26,456 nucleotides of DNA. Origin: a virus. The position numbers and the translations under genes were made by a program. The notes beneath the pieces are model-generated. The model made no database searches and was not told the origin of the DNA. It was given only the letters and a program-made list of their open reading frames with translations. Where the stretch lies: positions 1 through 26,456 of the IMG/VR virus record IMGVR_UViG_3300034407_002229; one strand, written 5' to 3'. Below are positions 22,213 to 26,456 of this stretch, one piece after another (the stretch's first letter is position 1; every line of letters starts with the position of its first letter).

Positions 22213-22778
22213 TTTGTGTGGTTGTTTTTTTCCCAAGACTGGCGAATTCGCGTACCTCCTCCTTGTGGCGTTGGTAAAGGTGAATCTTTCACAAGGTCTT
22301 TTAAATTTAAAGGTTCCAGTTTTCGTTCCGAGCGCTCAAACATCTCAGACCTTTGCTTACTGATGCGGTCTTCAATTACTTGAGTCCTAATTTCTGACTC
22401 GTAATTTCGTAGGCAATCTAAAATCTCTGCCGTTTTTAAACGTTCGTACAGTTTCCCAAACTTTCCCTGTCTCACCATATTAAAGCAAAGGCGCATTTCC
22501 TGTAACGTAACCGTAGGATGGTCTTCGATAATACTTCGGCAGCAAAATTGAATCTCTTCATCGCTTTTTAAGGTTTTACTCATATCCATGTCTTTGCATA
22601 ACTTTCCAACCTCAGCAAGCATCCATCCTCGAACCAAAGACGGGTACTCTTTTACCGCTGCCTGTAAACTTGTCCCATCGTAAAAAGCCTCACTTGGTCT
22701 TGTAGGGAAATTATCCGTTTTTAATAAAGTCGCTAAGTCCGTCCGTTGTGAAGTTGTCTTTTTTAAATCCTTTGTCAT
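22209..22778 (-). CDS. Replication-region protein, DUF6633-like
   Basis: This 189-residue protein has a helical core: EEIQFCCRSIIEDHPTVTLQ, EMRLCFNMVRQGKFGKLYER and LKTAEILDCLRNYESEI. The last two segments resemble DUF6633 proteins of Bacteroidota mobile elements, which lie near replication genes. The C-terminal part is charged and ends in a disordered TRIRQSWEKNNHTK. The start at 22778 overlaps the previous gene by 68 bases and is preceded by the leader AAACCACACCAA, which supports it. A role in replication initiation or helicase loading is inferred only from position. Confidence 0.55.
   Translation of the reverse strand: MTKDLKKTTSQRTDLATLLKTDNFPTRPSEAFYDGTSLQAAVKEYPSLVRGWMLAEVGKLCKDMDMSKTLKSDEEIQFCCRSIIEDHPTVTLQEMRLCFNMVRQGKFGKLYERLKTAEILDCLRNYESEIRTQVIEDRISKQRSEMFERSERKLEPLNLKDLVKDSPLPTPQGGGTRIRQSWEKNNHTK
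22213..22223 (-). repeat. Leader element copy: AACCACACAAA before the nuclease gene
   Basis: On the minus strand AACCACACAAA directly precedes the ATG at 22212. It is a one- or two-base variant of the AAACCACACCAA element found before the genes at 22778 and 24705. It lies inside the 3' end of the upstream gene. Confidence 0.55.
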
Positions 22779-23394
22779 TGTTGGTGTGGTTTTTTGGTAG
22801 CGCCCAAAACGTGTCCCATGATTTCAAGATAGCATGGTTAATGATATTAATTGCTTGTATAGCGTCACCTTTTGATAACTCGTTTAATCTTTTTAAAGCC
22901 ATCTGTTTAGCTCTCTGAGTGTAGGGTTTCTTTCTAATTGTTTTTTGTTCGTCCACCCATTCCTCCCAAGCGTCCGTCAATCTCACATACTCAGGATGCC
23001 ACCAAATATTAAGTTGTTTACTACTCTGTTTACTAACTGTAGTATTATGTTGCGCTTTTGATGATGCTGGCTTTTCGGTTTGATTTACCCTGCCTACCCA
23101 TTTCTGATTACTCTGAGTACCCGGCTTTAAGTATGCAGGGTTTACGGTTACCTCTCTTTTCCTGCCATCAAAACTTACAAGTTCTAAATGACCTGTGGCA
23201 ATCAAGTTACTGACGCTCCGTGATATTGTTCCTGCGCTTACATTAAAGTCAAGACCAATCCGAGCGTTCGATTTAAAATAAGGAAGACCACCGCCTACCA
23301 TAGCCAAGACGTCTGCAAGTACAAACTTCTCAACTGCGGTGAGCGATGGTTCCTTAATTATAGAAACTGGTATCCAAAGTCCTGTCATCTCCAT
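22711..23394 (-). CDS. Winged-helix replication protein (putative initiator)
   Basis: This 227-residue protein has an N-terminal winged helix: LWIPVSIIKEPSLTAVEKFV, then FNVSAGTISRSVSNLIATGH and LELVSFDGRKREVTVN. A Ser/Thr/Gln-rich linker at about 95-130 leads to a C-terminal helical domain (EEWVDEQKTIRKKPYTQRAK, LNELSKGDAIQAINIINHAI), which looks like the DnaD-type end of phage replication initiators. It lies upstream of the nuclease and ninG genes. The start follows a 41-residue gene with a 10-base overlap. The last 68 bases also encode the start of the next gene. Confidence 0.6.
   Translation of the reverse strand: MEMTGLWIPVSIIKEPSLTAVEKFVLADVLAMVGGGLPYFKSNARIGLDFNVSAGTISRSVSNLIATGHLELVSFDGRKREVTVNPAYLKPGTQSNQKWVGRVNQTEKPASSKAQHNTTVSKQSSKQLNIWWHPEYVRLTDAWEEWVDEQKTIRKKPYTQRAKQMALKRLNELSKGDAIQAINIINHAILKSWDTFWALPKNHTNNDKGFKKDNFTTDGLSDFIKNG
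22781..22792 (-). repeat. Leader element copy: AAACCACACCAA before the gene at 22778
   Basis: This is an exact 12-base match to the element at 24705-24716. It precedes the ATG at 22778 by two bases and lies within the coding sequence of the winged-helix gene, where it reads through Asn-His-Thr-Asn. Confidence 0.6.
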
Positions 23395-23510
23395 CTTTGG
23401 TCACCTGTTCTTGTTACTAAAACGCGTTTCACTTTTTGTAGTTCTTCGTTCAACAAGTACGCCTTATATCCCTCAGTTTTCAAAATCAAGTGTAACAGTT
23501 CTTTGCGCAT
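23385..23510 (-). CDS. 41-residue small basic protein
   Basis: This short frame fills the otherwise empty gap between the 95-residue gene and the winged-helix gene. It begins four bases after the previous stop and overlaps the next start by 10 bases. The product starts MRKELLHLILKTEGYKAYLL and ends VKRVLVTRTGDQRWR. It is a basic helix followed by a short strand. Tight fit on both sides and an AT-rich start (AAGAAAATG) support it; no family is recognised. Confidence 0.5.
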   Translation of the reverse strand: MRKELLHLILKTEGYKAYLLNEELQKVKRVLVTRTGDQRWR

Positions 23511-23514
23511 TTTC

Positions 23515-23802
23515 TTAAGGTCTTCCACCTTCAGAGTTTCGTAATGCTGTAACGTCGGCATCTCGTTGTAGAATTAACTCGACGATTTCACCATACTCCA
23601 TTCCGCTTTCATTTTTTAATTCAGGTAGAACTTTTAAAAAACTTCTCGGTTCTGCGTTGTACCATCGATTGCAAGTTTTTTTAGTCCTTTGCAAAACAAT
23701 GTCGGCAGCGTCCTGTGTTCCAAAATACATCTTAATGAAAGTGTCTAAAGTGCGAGGTTTAGTAACGTCAATGTTAGGATAAGCTTCCTTTATTTTTCCC
23801 AT
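23515..23802 (-). CDS. Small helical protein, possible HTH regulator
   Basis: This 95-residue protein reads RTLDTFIKMYFGTQDAADIV, then LQRTKKTCNRWYNAEPRSFL and KVLPELKNESGMEYGEIVEL. The part from AADIVLQR to CNRWYN resembles the turn and recognition helix of small phage DNA-binding regulators. The evidence is a general pattern only. It overlaps the HTH_39-like gene by 29 bases and lies in the early operon, where a repressor or activator would fit. The C-terminus is short and Arg/Gly/Pro ended. Confidence 0.5.
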   Translation of the reverse strand: MGKIKEAYPNIDVTKPRTLDTFIKMYFGTQDAADIVLQRTKKTCNRWYNAEPRSFLKVLPELKNESGMEYGEIVELILQRDADVTALRNSEGGRP

Positions 23803-24004
23803 GATATATGTATTCAGTTACGGACACTTCTTTTCCCCATCGCGTCGGAACCTTTTTGTCCGTGCTTTCAATATTGTAACCTTCATCACGAAGATTAAAA
23901 ACAGTAGCTGCCAACCGAGTGTTGCCTAATTCGTAAACAGCCTCCAGCGACGTTATTTTTTTGTTCGCTTCAAGATATGATAACAACCTTTCTTTGTGTG
24001 TCAT
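23774..24004 (-). CDS. Winged-helix DNA-binding protein, HTH_39-like
   Basis: This 76-residue protein has MTHKERLLSYLEANKKITSL then EAVYELGNTRLAATVFNLRD and EGYNIESTDKKVPTRWGKEV. The run SLEAVYELGNTRLAATVFNLRD-EGYNI is the typical helix-turn-helix and wing of the small HTH_39 family seen in phage early regions. It overlaps the preceding gene by ATGA. It is probably an early transcription regulator or a replication accessory; the target is not visible. Confidence 0.65.
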   Translation of the reverse strand: MTHKERLLSYLEANKKITSLEAVYELGNTRLAATVFNLRDEGYNIESTDKKVPTRWGKEVSVTEYIYHGKNKGSLS

Positions 24005-24417
24005 TTGATTGATTCTCTAAGTTCGATTAACTCCTTTGCAAGTCGACCAATATTTTCAATGGTTATCTGACTTCCGGTGGTCACCTGCAACTGCAACACT
24101 TGAACCGCGCAGTTAATTGCCCATTGATTACCAATCCTCACGTCTTTTGAGTCGTTTGAATAACCAAAACTCATCGGTTTTGCAGAATTTCCAGCGCCGT
24201 TAAATCCGGGCTTTTTTACCGAGCCTCGGCTCACGCCTTCGTACTCTCCTTTGATTTCGTACTCAGCTTCTTGTCCCGGTTGGAATGGTGATGCTTGAGA
24301 CTTGTGAGAAGCTTTGATAACAGTTCCGTCTTGGAAGGTGTAGATGAAAGCCCATTTTTGTCCATAGTCGTCCGTGTAGGACTCGGCTGGAGTGACCGAT
24401 TCGATTTTTGATACCAT
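24001..24417 (-). CDS. Early protein with possible OB-fold, putative ssDNA-binding
   Basis: The start at 24417 (MVSKIESVTPAESYTDDYGQ) is chosen; an upstream in-frame Met at 24450 also exists. The product has 138 residues. Residues 1-70 are beta rich: KWAFIYTFQDGTVIKASHKS and PGQEAEYEIKGEY, a pattern like a small OB-fold. A flexible Gly/Ser/Asn linker leads to a C-terminal helical part (GNQWAINCAVQVLQLQV). Place among replication and recombination genes fits an ssDNA-binding role, but I cannot show it. Its stop overlaps the next start as ATGA. Confidence 0.45.
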   Translation of the reverse strand: MVSKIESVTPAESYTDDYGQKWAFIYTFQDGTVIKASHKSQASPFQPGQEAEYEIKGEYEGVSRGSVKKPGFNGAGNSAKPMSFGYSNDSKDVRIGNQWAINCAVQVLQLQVTTGSQITIENIGRLAKELIELRESIK

Positions 24418-24492
24418 CGTTTTTCGATTTGGTGTATATGGTTGTACCAATCATTAAGGGAGATTGGTTTGCCCGTTGGATATACCGTTGTT

Positions 24493-24705
24493 TTAATTTT
24501 CAGCTTCTGACCAGCGTCTTGTGTGTTCACAGAATTCTTCTTCGACTGCCCTGTACGTAAACTCTTTATGAGGTTCAAAAGCAACCTGACGTTCCAGCCA
24601 TTTTTCCGCATCTCGTTTTGTTGAAAACACCGAAAGAGCCCGTGCCTTGTAAATTATAGCCTCGGCACTTACGGTTGCGTTAATGTAAACTGCTCCTCTT
24701 TTCAT
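24493..24705 (-). CDS. First gene of the leftward operon, small protein of unknown function
   Basis: This 70-residue protein begins MKRGAVYINATVSAEAIIYK and has a helical ALSVFSTKRDAEKWLERQVA then a charged C-terminus (YRAVEEEFCEHTRRWSEAEN). It lies directly behind the Bacteroidota-type promoter at 24722-24751, so it would be the first protein made from the main operon. The predicted transcript leader is only about a dozen bases and contains the AAACCACACCAA element. No family is recognised; first genes of phage operons often act on the host. Confidence 0.6.
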   Translation of the reverse strand: MKRGAVYINATVSAEAIIYKARALSVFSTKRDAEKWLERQVAFEPHKEFTYRAVEEEFCEHTRRWSEAEN

Positions 24706-24716
24706 TGGTGTGGTTT
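24705..24716 (-). repeat. Leader element copy: AAACCACACCAA at the first gene of the operon
   Basis: On the minus strand AAACCACACCA directly precedes the ATG at 24705; the last A of the 12-base element is the A of the start codon. An identical 12-mer lies before the gene at 22778. Shorter variants are at 22213-22223 and 24790-24802. Confidence 0.6.
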
Positions 24717-24721
24717 AGCGA

Positions 24722-24751
24722 CAAAGGTAAGATAAAGTTTACAATATCCAA
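24722..24751 (-). promoter_or_regulatory. Bacteroidota-type promoter for the leftward operon
   Basis: On the minus strand TTG (24751-24749) and TACCTTTG (24729-24722) are separated by 19 bases. This matches the known Bacteroidota consensus, TTG near -33 and TAnnTTTG near -7. Transcription would begin around 24715-24718, a few bases before the ATG at 24705, giving a very short leader. It could drive the 24.7 kb of minus-strand genes up to the first terminator. Confidence 0.7.
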
Positions 24752-24772
24752 GGATTATGGAAAAGAAAGTGT

Positions 24773-24780
24773 TAACTTTG
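24773..24780 (+). promoter_or_regulatory. Possible -7 element for the rightward small operon
   Basis: TAACTTTG fits TAnnTTTG and lies 32 bases before the ATG at 24812, in a region where divergent transcription must begin. I see no good TTG about 19-21 bases upstream, so the promoter would be weaker or need an activator. Confidence 0.4.
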
Positions 24781-24785
24781 GAGGT

Positions 24786-24833
24786 ATGGAAAACCACACA
24801 AATACCACAACATGGCACCAACACCTAAAATGA
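24786..24833 (+). CDS. Possible 15-residue leader peptide
   Basis: A short frame starts at ATG 24786 and gives MENHTNTTTWHQHLK, ending with TGA at 24831-24833. That TGA overlaps an ATG at 24830 (ATGA), which is an internal Met of the next gene (MKRIAQEWYG). Its first bases resemble the start of the gene at 25116 (MEDHTEI). It may be a real translated leader that couples to the next gene, or simply a copy of a translation start region. Confidence 0.3.
   Translation: MENHTNTTTWHQHLK
24790..24802 (+). repeat. Leader element copy on the plus strand: AAAACCACACAAA
   Basis: This variant lies about ten bases before the plus-strand gene at 24812, so both directions of the divergent region carry a related leader element. 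It also lies just inside the possible leader peptide at 24786. Confidence 0.5.
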
Positions 24834-25009
24834 AGCGCATAGCGCAAGAATGGTACGGCAAGCACTTCAACGAGCTGACCACCGACCAAAAGTTTAATGT
24901 CTTCGACGAAGCCGAATGGATTGAGAAAGGCTACGACGATGAGCGCAACCGCAACTCACACGAGTTAGCTTGGGGTACACAACCAACACGAGGTATCGCC
25001 CCCCGATAA
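24812..25009 (+). CDS. Small protein, first gene of the rightward operon
   Basis: This 65-residue protein begins MAPTPKMKRIAQEWYGKHFN, then ELTTDQKFNVFDEAEWIEKG, and ends in a disordered tail (WGTQPTRGIAPR). The second Met (24830) is an alternative start and overlaps the stop of the possible leader peptide. The helical middle suggests a small folded domain. Its stop and the next start share TAATG. It belongs to a three-gene operon on the opposite strand from everything else. I do not recognise it. Confidence 0.6.
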   Translation: MAPTPKMKRIAQEWYGKHFNELTTDQKFNVFDEAEWIEKGYDDERNRNSHELAWGTQPTRGIAPR

Positions 25010-25113
25010 TGTGGAGAGAAGGCTACGACTACCCCAGCGACGAAGAGCAGGACACAAGTCCTGACTTCTTCGAACGCGCAGACCACGACTACGAACAATT
25101 AAACGATAAATAA
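25009..25113 (+). CDS. 34-residue acidic peptide, second gene of the rightward operon
   Basis: The start overlaps the previous stop as TAATG, and the stop lies two bases before the next ATG, so the peptide fills the gap exactly. It begins MWREGYDYPSDEEQDTSPDF and ends YEQLNDK. It has many Asp, Glu and Tyr and no hydrophobic core, so it is probably disordered or acts by binding a partner. The tight operon fit is the main support. Confidence 0.5.
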   Translation: MWREGYDYPSDEEQDTSPDFFERADHDYEQLNDK

Positions 25114-25115
25114 CA

Positions 25116-25325
25116 ATGGAAGACCACACCGAAATCAATGCCTTAGATAAGTTGATACAAGACAAGAAATGGGAAATTGACTACCACAAGAAAAAGCTAA
25201 AAGAAAGCGTCGAAATTTTGACGGCACTTCAATCGGCAAAAAAGTGGAAGGTCGAAGACGAGCCGGAAACCAGAGGTATCGTAAACATGGACGGAACTAT
25301 CGAAAAGTTCACGGGAGAATACTAA
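25116..25325 (+). CDS. Small coiled-coil protein, third gene of the rightward operon
   Basis: This 69-residue protein begins MEDHTEINALDKLIQDKKWE, then IDYHKKKLKESVEILTALQS and ends in a looser GIVNMDGTIEKFTGEY. The central 40 residues form a charged amphipathic helix likely to dimerise. It is followed after three bases by a good intrinsic terminator. The function is unknown. The gene start shares MExHT with the possible leader peptide at 24786. Confidence 0.6.
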   Translation: MEDHTEINALDKLIQDKKWEIDYHKKKLKESVEILTALQSAKKWKVEDEPETRGIVNMDGTIEKFTGEY

Positions 25326-25328
25326 ACT

Positions 25329-25354
25329 AAAGCCGGACTACTTTTTCCGGTTTT
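25329..25354. terminator. Intrinsic terminator of the rightward operon, possibly two-way
   Basis: AAAGCCGGA (25329-25337) pairs with TCCGGTTTT (25346-25354), with one G-T pair and an 8-base loop, and is followed by a T run. It lies directly after the stop of the third rightward gene. The loop and right arm also encode the last codons of the holin-like gene read from the other strand, whose own stop is at 25338. So one hairpin closes two convergent units. Confidence 0.7.
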
Positions 25355-25499
25355 TACCAAAGACGACGGCTTGGAGGATACGTGATAATACGTTGACTAC
25401 CTTGTCGTCTTTTTTTGTTTCGGTCAATGCAGTAATAGTACCTGCTGCAACGAGAACGACATTTAAAATTTCACTCCAATATTGTGCTAGAAAACTCAT
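25338..25499 (-). CDS. Holin-like small membrane protein
   Basis: This 53-residue frame starts two bases after the amidase stop. It begins MSFLAQYWSEILNVVLVAAG, then TITALTETKKDDKVVNVLSR and ILQAVVFGKNRKK. The first 25 residues hold a hydrophobic segment that could span the membrane, and the C-terminus is basic. A short membrane protein next to an amidase is the usual form of a holin, which forms the membrane lesions that let the amidase reach the wall. The KKDDKVV segment recurs in small phage proteins of Bacteroidota in my memory. Confidence 0.6.
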   Translation of the reverse strand: MSFLAQYWSEILNVVLVAAGTITALTETKKDDKVVNVLSRILQAVVFGKNRKK

Positions 25500-25501
25500 T
25501 T

Positions 25502-25921
25502 TTATATTTTTTCGTTGATAAACTTATATTTCTCCTGAACGTCAAATGACGGACAAGCCTTGCTGGAATATTCATTGTGACCGTGAACGGGCATCCAATG
25601 GAAAACTGTTCGCAAGCTAAAGATTAATTCCATAAGAGTTAGCTCTTGATAAGCCGTCATGGTATCTTTTGGTTCTTTGTTTGCGTCTAAACCTCCGACA
25701 TAGACAATTCCAATGCTGTCGCTGTTTTCACCTTTTGCGTGACTTCCTACTTCGTCTAAGCTTCTTCCAACCTGAAGCGTTCCGTCTTGTTTTATCAGGT
25801 AATGATAACCCACCGACTTCCAACCTCTTTTTTTGTGCCAGCGGTCGACGTCTGTGATGTCAAATTCTTGACCTTCAACCGTTGCTGTGCAATGCAAAAT
25901 GATTTTTTTGACCTGCCTCAT
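25502..25921 (-). CDS. N-acetylmuramoyl-L-alanine amidase (endolysin, T7 lysozyme type)
   Basis: This 139-residue enzyme cleaves the bond between muramic acid and the stem peptide in peptidoglycan. The amidase_2 fold is shown by IILHCTAT (His10 as zinc ligand), GWKSVGYHYLI (Tyr39 in the position of T7 Tyr46), GSHAKGENSDSIGIVYVGG and GHNEYSSKACPSFDV (His115 and Cys123 as zinc ligands, Lys121 near the active site). Size equals a single catalytic domain without a binding domain and without a signal peptide, so release needs a holin. It starts where the 29-residue membrane peptide ends. Confidence 0.9.
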   Translation of the reverse strand: MRQVKKIILHCTATVEGQEFDITDVDRWHKKRGWKSVGYHYLIKQDGTLQVGRSLDEVGSHAKGENSDSIGIVYVGGLDANKEPKDTMTAYQELTLMELIFSLRTVFHWMPVHGHNEYSSKACPSFDVQEKYKFINEKI

Positions 25922-26007
25922 AGCAAATAAAGCACAGATAAAAGCAACCCAACTAAACCCACTAGGACCAAGTAGAAACTATCTTCATATTGCTGTTGTC
26001 GTTTCAT
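25918..26007 (-). CDS. 29-residue single-pass membrane peptide in the lysis block
   Basis: This short frame starts at a TGATG junction with the previous gene and its stop overlaps the amidase start. It begins MKRQQQYEDSFYLVLVGLVG and ends LLLSVLYLL, so a charged head leads into a hydrophobic stretch of about 18 residues that would span the membrane once. Its exact fit between two genes makes it credible. It could be a holin partner, an antiholin or a small lysis accessory. Confidence 0.55.
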   Translation of the reverse strand: MKRQQQYEDSFYLVLVGLVGLLLSVLYLL

Positions 26008-26363
26008 CAGTACATTCTAGAAATTCGTTTGTCAATACCGTAATCCAAAAGAACGCAAGCATTATTGTACGTACCCCAATTTTCCGCACGGTACAAATCA
26101 CAGTTGGTAATGTTTAAAGCGGGAATAGTTGCTTTCACCATGTCAACTAGCTGCGGCATTATTTTGTCTGTTGCTGTTATTCTGCGCATACAAACAAAGC
26201 CACCTAACGACCAAAGAAGCGGTGCAAGATGACCGCTGCTTTTGTAGGTTTCCCAAACCTTGCCTTCGTTGATTCCTTGCAACCATCCTCGACGGTCTAA
26301 TGGAATTTTAAAGGCTTTGGTTTTAGTCAAAACAACTAAGCGAGTAGACATTTTAATCTGCAT
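26007..26363 (-). CDS. Conserved phage protein of unknown function upstream of the amidase
   Basis: This 118-residue protein has IPLDRRGWLQGINEGKVWE, then HLAPLLWSLGGFVCMRRIT and ITNCDLYRAENWGTYNNA, closing VLLDYGIDKRISRMY. I recognise this pattern from Bacteroidota phages, next to lysis genes, but know no function. The N-terminus may begin at 26363 or at the second Met (26351); the stop of the upstream gene lies directly before 26363, which favours the first. It is a soluble alpha-beta protein with no signal peptide. Confidence 0.6.
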   Translation of the reverse strand: MQIKMSTRLVVLTKTKAFKIPLDRRGWLQGINEGKVWETYKSSGHLAPLLWSLGGFVCMRRITATDKIMPQLVDMVKATIPALNITNCDLYRAENWGTYNNACVLLDYGIDKRISRMY

Positions 26364-26456
26364 TCATTCAATTCCTTTTTTAGCAAGTAGCAATTTGATT
26401 TCGTTTACGCCTTCTAGCAAAACGTCTAAGGATTGTTGCACCCTAGTTTCTTGTTT
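26364..26456 (-). CDS. C-terminal end of an upstream gene (runs off the right edge)
   Basis: The last 30 residues, ending GVNEIKLLLAKKGIE, are read in one open frame from the window edge to TGA at 26366-26364, immediately before the next ATG. It is a charged helix with Leu repeats, as in a coiled-coil end. Nothing else can be said of the gene. Confidence 0.5.
   Translation of the reverse strand, partial: KQETRVQQSLDVLLEGVNEIKLLLAKKGIE

Noticed and set aside
24231-24611. Minus-strand frame of 126 codons overlapping two early genes
   Set aside because: It covers the ends of two better-supported genes in another frame and has low-complexity Ser/Thr/Lys composition.

Overview
The window is almost certainly part of a tailed double-stranded DNA phage (or prophage) genome, and the likely host is a member of the Bacteroidota. 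It holds a large terminase, portal, major capsid protein, XkdF-type prohead protease, tape measure protein and a T7-lysozyme-type amidase. The host is inferred from three things: start codons lack Shine-Dalgarno sequences, there is a near-perfect Bacteroidota promoter (TTG, 19 bases, TACCTTTG) at 24722-24751, and several proteins look like families I know mainly from Bacteroidota phages. A tape measure but no sheath or baseplate genes suggests a siphovirus. I see no integrase, repressor, tRNA or CRISPR array.

Layout, right to left along the minus strand. 26456-25338 is a lysis block: a partial gene, a conserved unknown protein, a 29-residue membrane peptide, the amidase and a 53-residue holin-like protein. 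24812-25325 is a plus-strand operon of three very small genes that ends in a terminator facing the lysis block. A divergent promoter region lies at 24706-24811. From there about 24.7 kb is read leftward with tight junctions, many of them ATGA overlaps. 24705-21015 carries early and replication genes: HTH proteins, a winged-helix replication protein, a RecE-like nuclease and a NinG-like protein. 21018-19037 carries a sigma-like factor, a conserved Cys-containing protein and a ParB-methyltransferase fusion. 19030-17517 is the terminase. 17520-9466 is the tail module: chaperone, terminator, completion, distal tail, hub and tape measure. 9445-8519 is the prohead protease. 8493-5235 is a run of 13 tiny, mostly very acidic genes. 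5223-1 is scaffold, capsid, tail-tube-like protein, portal, connector and the start of a tail-fibre-like gene.

The two strongest discoveries are as follows. First, the tail assembly chaperone at 17520 continues past its stop in the -1 frame through a run of nine T, giving a predicted 247-residue G-GT fusion that fills an otherwise unexplained gap. Second, 13 small acidic genes sit between protease and scaffold. Five consecutive junctions in this array carry almost the same sequence (TAA-ACAACAGAGAT-ATG), and several of the proteins share a C-terminal motif, so the array looks partly built by duplication. Its function is unknown; anti-defence DNA mimics or internal head proteins are the leading guesses.

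The left edge (5' part of a fibre gene) and right edge (3' end of a gene feeding the lysis block) would join naturally on a circular map, so the window may be most of a genome with the fibre region missing. This is inference.
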